Shown here: positions 14,310 through 22,084 of the stretch, piece by piece
How the letters are laid out: each line of letters starts with the position of its first letter
How positions within the stretch are numbered: the stretch's first letter is position 1
Source: Sedimentisphaerales bacterium
GTDB taxonomy: Bacteria; Planctomycetota; Phycisphaerae; Sedimentisphaerales; Anaerohalosphaeraceae
NCBI GenBank assembly: GCA_028282905.1
Contig: JANQGW010000175.1
Span: 1-38,180, forward strand
DNA: 38,180 nt
Reading direction: 5' to 3'
Translations under genes and position numbers: made by a program
The notes under the pieces: model-generated
The model's input: the letters and a program-made list of their open reading frames with translations, nothing else
Told to the model about the DNA's origin: nothing
Database searches by the model: none

Positions 14310-15137
14310 TTATTCGTGCGATTCGGCTTCTTTGGACAGTTCGACACTGCGGTCCCGGGCACTTTTGATACCGGAGAAGATGGTTCCGCCAAAATCGCGG
14401 CTGAGGAACACATGGACGGCCGCTTCGGTCGTTCCTTTGGGGCTGGTGACTTTTCGACGCAGTTCAGCGGGGCTTTCGCCGCGGGCATAGGCCTGCTGGG
14501 CCAGTTCGCCGGCACCTTTCGCTGTTTGATAGACCAGTTCCTCGGCAATGTCGGCAGGAATATTCATCTCTCGTGCGGCGGAAACCATTTCTTCCATCAG
14601 CAGGAAAAAGTACGCCGGGCCGGAACCGCTGACGGCGGTAATCGCATCAATCATTTCCTCATTATCAACAATGACCGTCTTGCCCATTGCCTCGAACAGT
14701 TCTTTGGCATGTTCCAGGCTCGTCTGTGCAGCGTTGGCCGAATACAGCGCCGTCGCCCCCTGATCAACCATCGCCGGGGTGTTCGGCATGGCCCGGATAA
14801 TCGGAACATCGCCCAATCGTTTTGTCAGGTATTCGGTCGTAATACCGGCGGCAATCGAAATCACCAAAGTATCGCCATTGATTTTACGATCAATACAATC
14901 GAGCATCTTCGGCACATTCTGCGGTTTGACACAGATAATGATCACTTGTGCGTGTTCGATCAGCTCCAGATTATCCTGTGTCGTCTGAATTCCGTATTCA
15001 TCCGCAATATACGCCAACCGGTCCGGCCGAACATCTGACGCCATAATATTCTCCGACGTATAAAGTCCGGAGGCAATTATTCCGCGAATAATCGCCTCGG
15101 CCATGTTCCCAGCGCCAATCAATCCAATCGTTTCCAT
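14310..15137 (-). CDS. proC: Pyrroline-5-carboxylate reductase
   Basis: 275 residues, normal length. It makes proline from 1-pyrroline-5-carboxylate using NAD(P)H. The N-terminus I-G-L-I-G-A-G-N-M-A-E-A is the Rossmann dinucleotide loop. Later come V-K-P-Q-N (about 93), R-A-M-P-N-T-P-A (about 121) and the family signature around A-V-S-G-S-G-P-A-Y-F-F (about 165-175), then the helical C-terminal dimer domain with S-P-A-E-L-R-R-K-V-T-S-P-K-G-T-T. It stands alone between two sigma factor genes on the same strand, about 185 bases upstream of the ECF gene and 103 downstream of the large sigma gene. Confidence 0.97.
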   Translation of the reverse strand: METIGLIGAGNMAEAIIRGIIASGLYTSENIMASDVRPDRLAYIADEYGIQTTQDNLELIEHAQVIIICVKPQNVPKMLDCIDRKINGDTLVISIAAGITTEYLTKRLGDVPIIRAMPNTPAMVDQGATALYSANAAQTSLEHAKELFEAMGKTVIVDNEEMIDAITAVSGSGPAYFFLLMEEMVSAAREMNIPADIAEELVYQTAKGAGELAQQAYARGESPAELRRKVTSPKGTTEAAVHVFLSRDFGGTIFSGIKSARDRSVELSKEAESHE

Positions 15138-15240
15138 AATGTGCCTTTCTTTCGTATTTCTCTAAAAGCCCCCGAAAACTACTTAATCATCCTATTTGAT
15201 TTCATTACGTTCTTCAAGAGCTTCATGATAAAATTCATGT

Positions 15241-16878
15241 TTACCCGGTCAGCAAATCAAACTGCTCCGGGCTTAAGCTGTGCCGAAGTTTTTGAAGCGC
15301 TTTCAGTTCAATCTGGCGGATACGTTCCTTACTCAATCCTAAATCTTCGCCTATTTCTTTGAGTGTTTTGGGCTTTTTCTTGATGACCTCGGTATCAATC
15401 GCATAGTGATTGAGAATAATATACTGTTCCCGCTCATCGAGATTGTTTTCAATGATTTTTCGCAAATTGCCCTGCGCCTGCTCGACAGTATAGACATCGG
15501 GCAACTGTTCCAGCCGCAAATCCACAGGCAGATTGGCAAAATCGACACCGCCGGCCCGGTCCGGGCGTTTCGCTTCGGCGGGAATCATCCGGGCAAAATC
15601 CTTGACAATCGCCCAGCCCGCATACGTACTGAAGCGGTACCCGCGAGCATAATCAAATTTTTCCACCGCCGCCATCAGTGCCAGACTACCCTCGCTGACC
15701 AGTTCGCTCATCATCAGCCCCGCCGTCAGGTGTTTTCCGGCAATGCTGATGACCAGCGGCATATTTGCCTCGATAATCACCTTTTTAACCTCATCGGCGG
15801 CAGTCAGCAGTTTTTCAATCCGGTTTAAACGCTCGGTTTTGGGCCGATCCCGCTGAATCCGCATCCGCTCAGCCACCGCACAATATTTGAGATAATTATA
15901 GCGTTGAAACAGGGCCGTTTCCTGTTGACGATTCAACAGAACATTATCCGCCTCCGGTTTTGGAGCCAATTCCGACAGCGGTGTAGAAAGGATCGTCTGA
16001 TCGGCGCCGGATTTCAAAAACTCATCGCTGTCAATATACTCCACTCTGCGGCCGAAAAACTCTTTGGCTCGCTGCTGGTTAATAATCCGATAAACTGATG
16101 AGCGGCTGCGACCAAAGCGGGCCATCAACTCTTTCGTCGAGATCCCCTGCTGGCTGAGTCGGTATAAATGTACCGCACTGATAGCCGAAATCTTGCCGCG
16201 TGAGATGGGCAGTTTTTCCTTGGCAGAATTGGCTTCATAATCACACAGAATTGACCGAACTGTCTCTCGCGCGCGGCCGGTGCGTTTGACAATTTCCAGA
16301 ACTAATTGATTGCGTGTACGATATGACTTTTCGGCCGTTAATACCTCTGCCATTTCAATGATCTGCCGCTTTTGCTGATTGCCCAGCAGTGTAAACTTCG
16401 ATGCTCGATTAATTAAGTCCGAATTCTCAGCGACAAACTGATCAACAGCCGAGACGGTAAAGCCTTTACGTTTTTTGCCGTCTTCAAAAACATATATTTT
16501 ACCGGCCAAGCCATGCTGCTGCCAGCGTCGAATGGTTTTGGTGGAAACCGAAAACCGCTCAGCCAATTGCTTGACAGTCAACAAGTCTTCAGGCTGGTCA
16601 TTCGCGTCGATATCCAGTTCCCCGCTGATTCGGGAGACCCAAACTCGCAAATCCGCTAAAAGCTCTTTGCCGGAGATAAGAACCTGCTCCGAGGAAACAC
16701 GCGGTCTGTGCCCTGTAATCCGGAAAACAACAAAATCAAACGGGTATTCCTGTTCCGAATCAATGACCATCATCAGTTGTTCAGCCGCGGCAAGCTGTTT
16801 TTTCTTTTGCGCAACAGGCGCAAAACGCAACTGATCAAAAAAATCTCGCAAAACCGGATGATTGAGTTGTATTATCAT
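15241..16878 (-). CDS. Sigma-70 family factor with MerR-like and extra HTH domains
   Basis: 545 residues. Unlike a housekeeping sigma, it starts with about 95 residues of unknown fold. A MerR/excisionase-type helix-turn-helix follows (L-L-T-V-K-Q-L-A-E-R-F-S-V-S, then K-T-I-R-R-W-Q-Q-H-G-L). A further HTH near 225-275 reads G-I-S-T-K-E-L-M-A-R-F-G-R-S-R-S-S-V-Y-R. The sigma part comes last: region 2 with N-M-P-L-V-I-S-I-A and Y-R-F-S-T-Y-A-G-W-A-I (about 375-435), and region 4 with T-L-K-E-I-G-E-D-L-G-L-S-K-E-R-I-R-Q-I-E (about 500-525). Region 1.2 is not evident. Such a factor could recognise DNA upstream of the core promoter through its own N-terminal domains. The regulon is unknown. Confidence 0.88.
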   Translation of the reverse strand: MIIQLNHPVLRDFFDQLRFAPVAQKKKQLAAAEQLMMVIDSEQEYPFDFVVFRITGHRPRVSSEQVLISGKELLADLRVWVSRISGELDIDANDQPEDLLTVKQLAERFSVSTKTIRRWQQHGLAGKIYVFEDGKKRKGFTVSAVDQFVAENSDLINRASKFTLLGNQQKRQIIEMAEVLTAEKSYRTRNQLVLEIVKRTGRARETVRSILCDYEANSAKEKLPISRGKISAISAVHLYRLSQQGISTKELMARFGRSRSSVYRIINQQRAKEFFGRRVEYIDSDEFLKSGADQTILSTPLSELAPKPEADNVLLNRQQETALFQRYNYLKYCAVAERMRIQRDRPKTERLNRIEKLLTAADEVKKVIIEANMPLVISIAGKHLTAGLMMSELVSEGSLALMAAVEKFDYARGYRFSTYAGWAIVKDFARMIPAEAKRPDRAGGVDFANLPVDLRLEQLPDVYTVEQAQGNLRKIIENNLDEREQYIILNHYAIDTEVIKKKPKTLKEIGEDLGLSKERIRQIELKALQKLRHSLSPEQFDLLTG

Positions 16879-17009
16879 AAAAAGTGATTATCACCTCAAA
16901 ATCCCCAAAATTCAAGCATTTTCACAGACATCCGTATATTCCCCTAAAACAGAACAGGGTAAACATCTATTATTTTTAAAGATTTTCTTAATTTTTTTCA
17001 AATAATTGA

Positions 17010-17039
17010 TTGACACCCTACGCTGTTTTTTGATATAAG
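17010..17039 (+). promoter_or_regulatory. Strong sigma-70 promoter with extended -10
   Basis: TTGACA at 17010-17015, an 18-base spacer, then TATAAG at 17034-17039 preceded by TGA, the extended -10 element. The predicted start is near 17046. There is no coding frame downstream on this strand, so it drives the small RNA candidate. Confidence 0.7.
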
Positions 17040-17045
17040 AATGTT

Positions 17046-17127
17046 GCTCCTTCTGCCGCCTGTGGTAATAGCCCTGGGAAGCCCACAAACTTCCCTTCCT
17101 CCTTCTGGCCACAGGCGGATTTTTTTT
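17046..17127 (+). ncRNA. Candidate small RNA with C-rich anti-SD-like motifs
   Basis: About 82 bases between a strong promoter and a U tract. CCGCCTGTGG (17056-17065) pairs perfectly with CCACAGGCGG (17109-17118), followed by eight T. Inside, GGGAAG (17076-17081) pairs with CTTCCC (17090-17095) around loop CCCACAAA. The motif CTCCTTCTG occurs twice, at 17047 in the 5' tail and near 17099 in the 3' side of the internal loop. It is complementary to Shine-Dalgarno sequences. That suggests an RNA that masks ribosome binding sites or sequesters a regulator. It is too short and lacks the layout for 6S RNA. On the other strand the sequence would be a leader of the large sigma gene, but the T tract and promoter favour the plus strand. 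Confidence 0.6.
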
Positions 17128-17181
17128 GCGCACTGATTACTCCGGCCAAACTGATAGATTTTCCGCTAAAACAATGCGCAT

Positions 17182-17215
17182 AAAAAAAGCGGCATGCCTT
17201 GAGGCACACCGCTTT
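17182..17215 (-). terminator. Rho-independent terminator of corrinoid protein gene
   Basis: Reading the minus strand, AAGCGGTGTGCC, loop TCAA, then GGCATGCCGCTT form a 12-base stem with two G-T pairs. T residues follow (the A tract at 17182-17188). It lies 23 bases after the stop of the corrinoid protein gene. Confidence 0.85.
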
Positions 17216-17237
17216 GGCTTGCTGTTTCTATCAGCCC

Positions 17238-17864
17238 TTAGTTCAAGAGCGTCTTGGCCAGATCCACTGCAGAAGCAGCGTCCGCCGAATAGCCGTCGGC
17301 ACCAATCTTATCCGCATAGGCCTGAGTCACAGGGGCACCGCCGACCATCGTCTTTACAGACAGGCCGGCATCCTTAATTGCCTGGATGGTTTTTTCCATT
17401 GCGGGCATTGTCGTGGTCAACAAAGCACTTAGCCCCACAATCTGGACGCCGCTTTCCTTGGCTTTTTCCACAAATACTTCCGGAGCCACGTCCACCCCGA
17501 TATCCAAAACTTCAAAGCCGGCGCCCTTCAGCATCATTACGACCAGGTTTTTGCCAATATCATGCAAATCACCCTGCACGGTTCCGATCATTGCCTTGCC
17601 CAGCGGTTCAACGCCGGCCTCAACGAGTTTCGGTTCCAGAATTTCCATTGCCATCTTCATAGCGCGTGCGGCAATGAGTACTTCGGGAATATAAACCTCA
17701 TTGGCTTTAAAACGAACACCGATCACATTCATTCCCGCAATCAGGCCGTCGGAAAGAATCGTGCCCGGTGCCATCCCTTCGTCCAGCGCCTGCTTGGTAA
17801 TATCGACCGATGTTTTCTGATCCCCCTTGATGATTGCATCACCCAGTGCTTTTAGATCTGCCAT
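17238..17864 (-). CDS. Methyltransferase cognate corrinoid protein (MtaC/MtbC-like)
   Basis: 208 residues with GAGGTG seven bases before the ATG. It is a small carrier that holds a methyl group on the cobalt of a corrinoid between two methyltransferases. Residues 1-85 form the helical cap (A-N-E-V-Y-I-P-E-V-L-I-A-A-R-A-M). Residues 90-208 form the Rossmann B12 domain, with the base-off ligand motif D99-L-H101-D-I-G104, then G-L-S-A-L-L-T-T-T and G-G-A-P-V-T. It is transcribed alone, divergent from the ETF operon whose last gene encodes a UroD-like protein of the methyltransferase superfamily. No substrate-specific methyltransferase (MtaB, MttB type) or corrinoid activase is in the window, so the substrate is unknown. 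Confidence 0.95.
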   Translation of the reverse strand: MADLKALGDAIIKGDQKTSVDITKQALDEGMAPGTILSDGLIAGMNVIGVRFKANEVYIPEVLIAARAMKMAMEILEPKLVEAGVEPLGKAMIGTVQGDLHDIGKNLVVMMLKGAGFEVLDIGVDVAPEVFVEKAKESGVQIVGLSALLTTTMPAMEKTIQAIKDAGLSVKTMVGGAPVTQAYADKIGADGYSADAASAVDLAKTLLN

Positions 17865-18287
17865 GATTTCACCTCATTATTTTGTGTTCAATGTCCAACA
17901 TTCAAAAGTTAATATGCTATTTCCGATGTCCTTTTTAGTCGGATTTTCAAATAAAATCAAGGCCTTTCGCCGCATTCAGCAAGAAACCGCCAGAAAATGC
18001 AACAAAACAACCATTTTTTACTATTTTTCTGCCGGTTTTGAGCTTTTCAAACAGTTTTCTTGCAGTCCGTCTTGAAACAGGATACACTTGAAATCGACCC
18101 GAAAAATAATGATTTTAAGCAGCAAAAAAGTATGAACAAGGCCTGCTGAAATTGTGTAAAATAGTCCAATGGACAATTTTGATAGACCAGCGAATGCCGA
18201 TGCAGTATAGTTTTTACGCGTTCACTGTTTTAAATTGCAGATTATCACGAAAAGATAAGAGTTTAAAATCGTTTACCGGAGTGGTTC
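17865..18287. other. Divergent regulatory region, corrinoid gene / ETF operon
   Basis: 423 bases with no convincing gene. It must hold the two divergent promoters. The only clear structure is the near-perfect inverted repeat at 18158-18180. The ETF start at 18288 has GGAG seven bases upstream. I could not assign -35/-10 pairs with confidence on either side, and saw no recognisable riboswitch such as a cobalamin element. Confidence 0.5.
18158..18180. promoter_or_regulatory. Near-perfect inverted repeat, candidate operator
   Basis: AAAATAGTCC, spacer AAT, GGACAATTTT: ten-base arms with one mismatch, 108 bases upstream of the fused ETF start. Its length and symmetry suit a dimeric repressor or activator. 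No regulator gene lies adjacent, so the binding protein is unknown. Confidence 0.4.
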
Positions 18288-20381
18288 ATGAACTACATTG
18301 TATTAGTTAAACAGGTGCCGGATGTTTCGCAGATTACCGACAATGCGTTTGATCCGAAAACCGGCAATCTGATTCGCACACGCCTGGCAAGTGTTATCAA
18401 TGAACTGGATGCTCAAGGGCTGGCATTTGCACGTCAGATGAAAATTCTTAGCGGCGATACGGAGGGCAAAGTCGTCGCACTGACCATGGGGCCGCCGATG
18501 GCTGCGGAAGTGCTTCGTTACAGCCTGAGCCGTTTTGCCGATACGGCTGTCCTGCTGACCGACCGGGCGCTGGGCGGCGCCGATACCTGGGCAACCGCCA
18601 ACCCGCTGGCCCATGCGGTGCGAAAGATTCAGGACGAATTGTTTGGCGGCAGCGATGATTACTATATCGTCTCCGGCATGCAATCGGTGGACGGCGACAC
18701 CGCACAGGTGCCGGCTCAGATGGCTGAAGAACTGGACATCCCATGCGTGCCCTACGCAACGGATGTTGAGTTCAAAGATGGACAGTTACAGTTTACCCGC
18801 ATCATCACCGGGGGCTGTCAGATCGTCGAACCTTTACACAAACCGGCAATTATTACGGTCGCCAAATATGAACACACGTTATACGCCTCATTCGTGCAGA
18901 CTCGTCAGGCCAACCAAATGGAACTGATCCAGTGGAACGCCGATGATGTTCAGGCTACCGCGGTCGGTGTTAAAGGCTCAAAGACCCGCGTTATCCGAGT
19001 CTTTCCGCCGGAAAAAACCTCTCGCAAGTGCCAACACGTTGAATCCGTTGAGGAATTGGCTAAGATCATCCTCGAATCGCAGGGAAAAGATGAACAGGCC
19101 GAGGCGTCAGAAGACGGCCAAGCCATGGGTTATGTCTTGCCGCAAAACAGACAGGACGCCTTTGATCGGCACTACGAAGGAACGATTAAAGAGGTGGAAG
19201 ATTTCAAGGTTCTTGCCGCCAAACTCAAAGAACTCAATATTGCCGACCCGTCAGGAGTGGATGATGCCGCTAAGGAAAAAATCCTGGCCGACGATGCAGT
19301 TACTTTCCACAAAAAAGCCCTGGAAGATATGCTGGAAGGCCTGAAACAGTCAACACCGGAATATTCAGGCGAAGTCTGGGTCATGGCCGAGCATGCTGAA
19401 GATGAAGTTAATTCGGCTACTTTTGAACTGCTCGGCAAGGCTCGCGAATTAGCCGATTCGCTCAGCGTTCACGTCGGCGTGGTACTGGCCGGCTACAATG
19501 TCGGCCCCATGACAGACGGGCTGATCGCCGGTGGAGCCGACAAGGTTTATTTGATTGATGACCCGATTCTGAAAGATTTTGACCCGCACACCTACCGCAA
19601 GGTGGTTTCGGATGTGTTTGAAAAATATCAGCCGCAAATTATCCTCTACGGCGCTACGCCGCAGGGTCGTGTACTGGCGCCGATGGTATCCTATCGCGTC
19701 GGCTGCGGACTGACCGCTGATTGTACCGGGTTGGATATTCGCGACAGCAGCCGAAAAGGACAAATTGCCGTGCTGATGCAGACACGCCCCGCTTTGGGCG
19801 GTAATGTTATGGCAACGATTTGCACCAAGGATTCCTCCTGCCAGATGGCAACCGCACGCCCGGGTGTCATGAAGCGAATGGAACCGGACTCGAAGCGAAC
19901 CGGACAGGTTATCGAGTGTTCCGTGGAATTATCCGCCGATGAATTGAGTCTGAAAATCCACCGAACGGAAAAAGCGCATGGCCAAGTCAATTTTGACGCC
20001 GATGCAATTGTCAGCGGCGGCCGGGGCCTGCAGAGCCGTGAAGGCTTTCATCAGATGGTTTCGGAACTTTGCGGTGTCCTCAGTGATAAACTGGACATCA
20101 GTGTTGAACAGGGAGCGTCACGTACCGCAGTCGAACAGGGCTATACCGAGCGTGTCTATCAGGTGGGACAAACCGGAACCGCAGTCGGGCCGGATCTGTA
20201 TATTGCCCTTGGTATCTCCGGCGCTATTCAGCATATGATTGGTGTCGCAAACAGTAAAACGATTGTCGCAATCAACCTCGACCACCACGCACCAATCTTC
20301 AAACAGTGCGACTACTATCTCATCGGCAATGCCGAGCAGGTGGTTCCCGAACTGGCCAAGGCAATCCGAAACGCGAAATAG
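18288..20381 (+). CDS. Fused electron transfer flavoprotein, EtfB-EtfA
   Basis: 697 residues joining both ETF subunits. Residues 1-255 are EtfB: the start N-Y-I-V-L-V-K-Q-V-P-D, then D-G-D-T-A-Q-V at 135-141, and G-S-K-T-R-V-I-R-V-F-P-P near 230. Residues 255-365 are a mostly helical, charged linker. From V-W-V-M-A-E-H onward it is EtfA, ending in the FAD domain with G-A-S-R-T-A-V, Q-V-G-Q-T-G-T-A-V-G-P and I-S-G-A-I-Q-H. The EtfB motif D-G-D-T-A-Q-V is of the type found in bifurcating ETFs and FixA; non-bifurcating mitochondrial-type ETFs differ here. Two FADs are therefore possible, which is inference. It is followed 36 bases later by ETF:quinone oxidoreductase. No dehydrogenase partner is in the window. 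Confidence 0.93.
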   Translation: MNYIVLVKQVPDVSQITDNAFDPKTGNLIRTRLASVINELDAQGLAFARQMKILSGDTEGKVVALTMGPPMAAEVLRYSLSRFADTAVLLTDRALGGADTWATANPLAHAVRKIQDELFGGSDDYYIVSGMQSVDGDTAQVPAQMAEELDIPCVPYATDVEFKDGQLQFTRIITGGCQIVEPLHKPAIITVAKYEHTLYASFVQTRQANQMELIQWNADDVQATAVGVKGSKTRVIRVFPPEKTSRKCQHVESVEELAKIILESQGKDEQAEASEDGQAMGYVLPQNRQDAFDRHYEGTIKEVEDFKVLAAKLKELNIADPSGVDDAAKEKILADDAVTFHKKALEDMLEGLKQSTPEYSGEVWVMAEHAEDEVNSATFELLGKARELADSLSVHVGVVLAGYNVGPMTDGLIAGGADKVYLIDDPILKDFDPHTYRKVVSDVFEKYQPQIILYGATPQGRVLAPMVSYRVGCGLTADCTGLDIRDSSRKGQIAVLMQTRPALGGNVMATICTKDSSCQMATARPGVMKRMEPDSKRTGQVIECSVELSADELSLKIHRTEKAHGQVNFDADAIVSGGRGLQSREGFHQMVSELCGVLSDKLDISVEQGASRTAVEQGYTERVYQVGQTGTAVGPDLYIALGISGAIQHMIGVANSKTIVAINLDHHAPIFKQCDYYLIGNAEQVVPELAKAIRNAK

Positions 20382-20417
20382 AAGAATGCAAACTGTCACC
20401 CTATCAGGCGAAGAAAT

Positions 20418-22082
20418 ATGACAAACGAATATAACAAGGTATCGGTTTTAATCGTTGGCGCCGGCCCGGCGGGACTTTCGGCAGCCATTACATTGAAGAC
20501 GAAATCTCCCGAACTGGATATCGTGGTGATCGACAAAGCCACCGACCCCGGCAACCACAACCTTTCCGGTGCGGTGCTGGAACCGGCAGCATTAGCGAGG
20601 CTGATGGACCCGGTCGATCCGGACTGGAAGGAATCCGACGACGCTAAAAACGTCCTGGTTTCAACCATTGATAAGGACGATGTCCTGTTTTTGCTGGGCA
20701 AGAAGTTCTCGTTTAATATTCACTTTGCCATCAGCATGGCGAAAAAACTTGGCCTCGGATTTGGCCAGATGGCTCACGGCGGCGACTACATTTGCTCTAT
20801 CAGCAAGCTGACCGCATGGCTGGCAAAAACCGCCGCCTCACTGGGTGTGGAAGTGCTGCGCGGATTTGCCGCTGAAGAAATCCTCTGGGATAAAAACGAG
20901 CACATCGCAACAGGCGTTAAGCTCATTGATCAGGGACTGGATAAGGAAGGCAACAAAGAGGAGAATTATCTGGCCGGTGAGACCATCGAAGCCAAAACCA
21001 TTCTCCTGGCCGAAGGTTGTGACGGCCTGCTGGCCGAAAAGTTTATTAAACAGGCCGGACTGCAGCGTCAAGGCGAGCAGCTTTATTCGATCGGCGTCAA
21101 GGAATTGTTCCGGGTCTCGGACGAACAATACAAGAAATTCACCGAAAGCCGGGTCGTCCATGCCATGGGCTACCCTATCTGGACGCCGGTGCTGGGGCCG
21201 GGCATGTTCGGCGGCGGTATCATGTATCCGATGGGCGATAACCACATCGCCGTCGGGATGATTGTCGGGCTGGACTTCAAGTACCATGACTTTAACCCGC
21301 AAGATGCCCTGACACGGTTCAAGGAACATAAATTTGTCAAACAGTACATCGACGGCGGCGCCGTCACCGAAGCCGGTGCCAAGATGATTCCCGAAGGCGG
21401 CTTTTACGCGATTCCCCGTTGCCCGGAAACCCAGACCGTCGGACGCAGCAATGTGATGATCCTCGGCGACAGTGCCGGCTTGGTCAACATGTGCAAAATC
21501 AAAGGCCTGCACAATGCCATCGATTCCGGCATCGCTGCTGCCAATGCCATAAACGGCAATCTGGACGCCCCCAAGGGTTTGGCCCGTCTCTATACGAAGC
21601 ATCTTGAAGAAGACGGCGTCATGAAAGACATGGAATCGGCCAAGAATTTCCGTCAGACGGTTGCACGATTTGGCAACCTGATCGGAATGCCGCTGTCCGT
21701 TCTGGGCGGGTTGCTGCCGAAATTCAAGATTGAGCCGGACTACGAAGTCATGACCAAGGCTTCTTATAAGCTCAAGCTGGACACAAAATTTGACAAAGAC
21801 GCATTCACAGCCGCGGCTGCTACGGAACACCGTGAAGAGGAGCCGTGCCACCTGCTGATTGGCGATGAAACCATTTGCACACAGCAGTGCCTGGGCAAAT
21901 TCGACGCACCGTGTATCACCTTCTGTCCGGCCGGCGTTTACGAGGATATTCAAGGAACGCCGAAACCGGCCAACCCGTCGAACTGTCTGCATTGCAAAAC
22001 CTGCCAGCGGAAGTGTCCGTATGACAATATTCGCTGGACCGTCCCGGAACCGAACGGCGGGCCGCGTTATAAGACAATGTAA
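20418..22082 (+). CDS. ETF:quinone oxidoreductase (ETF-QO)
   Basis: 554 residues. It passes electrons between ETF and the membrane quinone pool. The N-terminus V-L-I-V-G-A-G-P-A-G-L-S-A-A binds FAD. H-N-L-S-G-A-V-L-E-P, the middle P-G-M-F-G-G-G-I-M-Y-P segment and G-D-S-A-G-L-V-N are family marks. The C-terminal ferredoxin-like domain has I-C-T-Q-Q-C, A-P-C, F-C-P-A-G-V-Y-E and then N-C-L-H-C-K-T-C-Q-R-K-C-P. Canonical ETF-QO reads C-D-I-K-D-P at the last site, so this protein has an extra Cys and a complete C-x2-C-x2-C-x3-C-P motif. With the four upstream cysteines it could hold two clusters, as FixX does. It lies between the fused ETF and the UroD-like gene, which starts two bases on. Confidence 0.95.
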   Translation: MTNEYNKVSVLIVGAGPAGLSAAITLKTKSPELDIVVIDKATDPGNHNLSGAVLEPAALARLMDPVDPDWKESDDAKNVLVSTIDKDDVLFLLGKKFSFNIHFAISMAKKLGLGFGQMAHGGDYICSISKLTAWLAKTAASLGVEVLRGFAAEEILWDKNEHIATGVKLIDQGLDKEGNKEENYLAGETIEAKTILLAEGCDGLLAEKFIKQAGLQRQGEQLYSIGVKELFRVSDEQYKKFTESRVVHAMGYPIWTPVLGPGMFGGGIMYPMGDNHIAVGMIVGLDFKYHDFNPQDALTRFKEHKFVKQYIDGGAVTEAGAKMIPEGGFYAIPRCPETQTVGRSNVMILGDSAGLVNMCKIKGLHNAIDSGIAAANAINGNLDAPKGLARLYTKHLEEDGVMKDMESAKNFRQTVARFGNLIGMPLSVLGGLLPKFKIEPDYEVMTKASYKLKLDTKFDKDAFTAAAATEHREEEPCHLLIGDETICTQQCLGKFDAPCITFCPAGVYEDIQGTPKPANPSNCLHCKTCQRKCPYDNIRWTVPEPNGGPRYKTM

Positions 22083-22084
22083 AA

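Noticed and set aside
14295-15038. 247-codon plus-strand frame opposite proC
   Set aside because: The Phe/Gly/Arg-rich translation mirrors proC codons and has no ribosome binding site.
17046-17127. 6S RNA
   Set aside because: About 82 bases is far shorter than 6S, and there is no large central bubble flanked by long stems.
17018-17209. Small minus-strand frames across the small-RNA region
   Set aside because: They run through the hairpin and its T tract, have unlike-protein composition and no supporting start signal.
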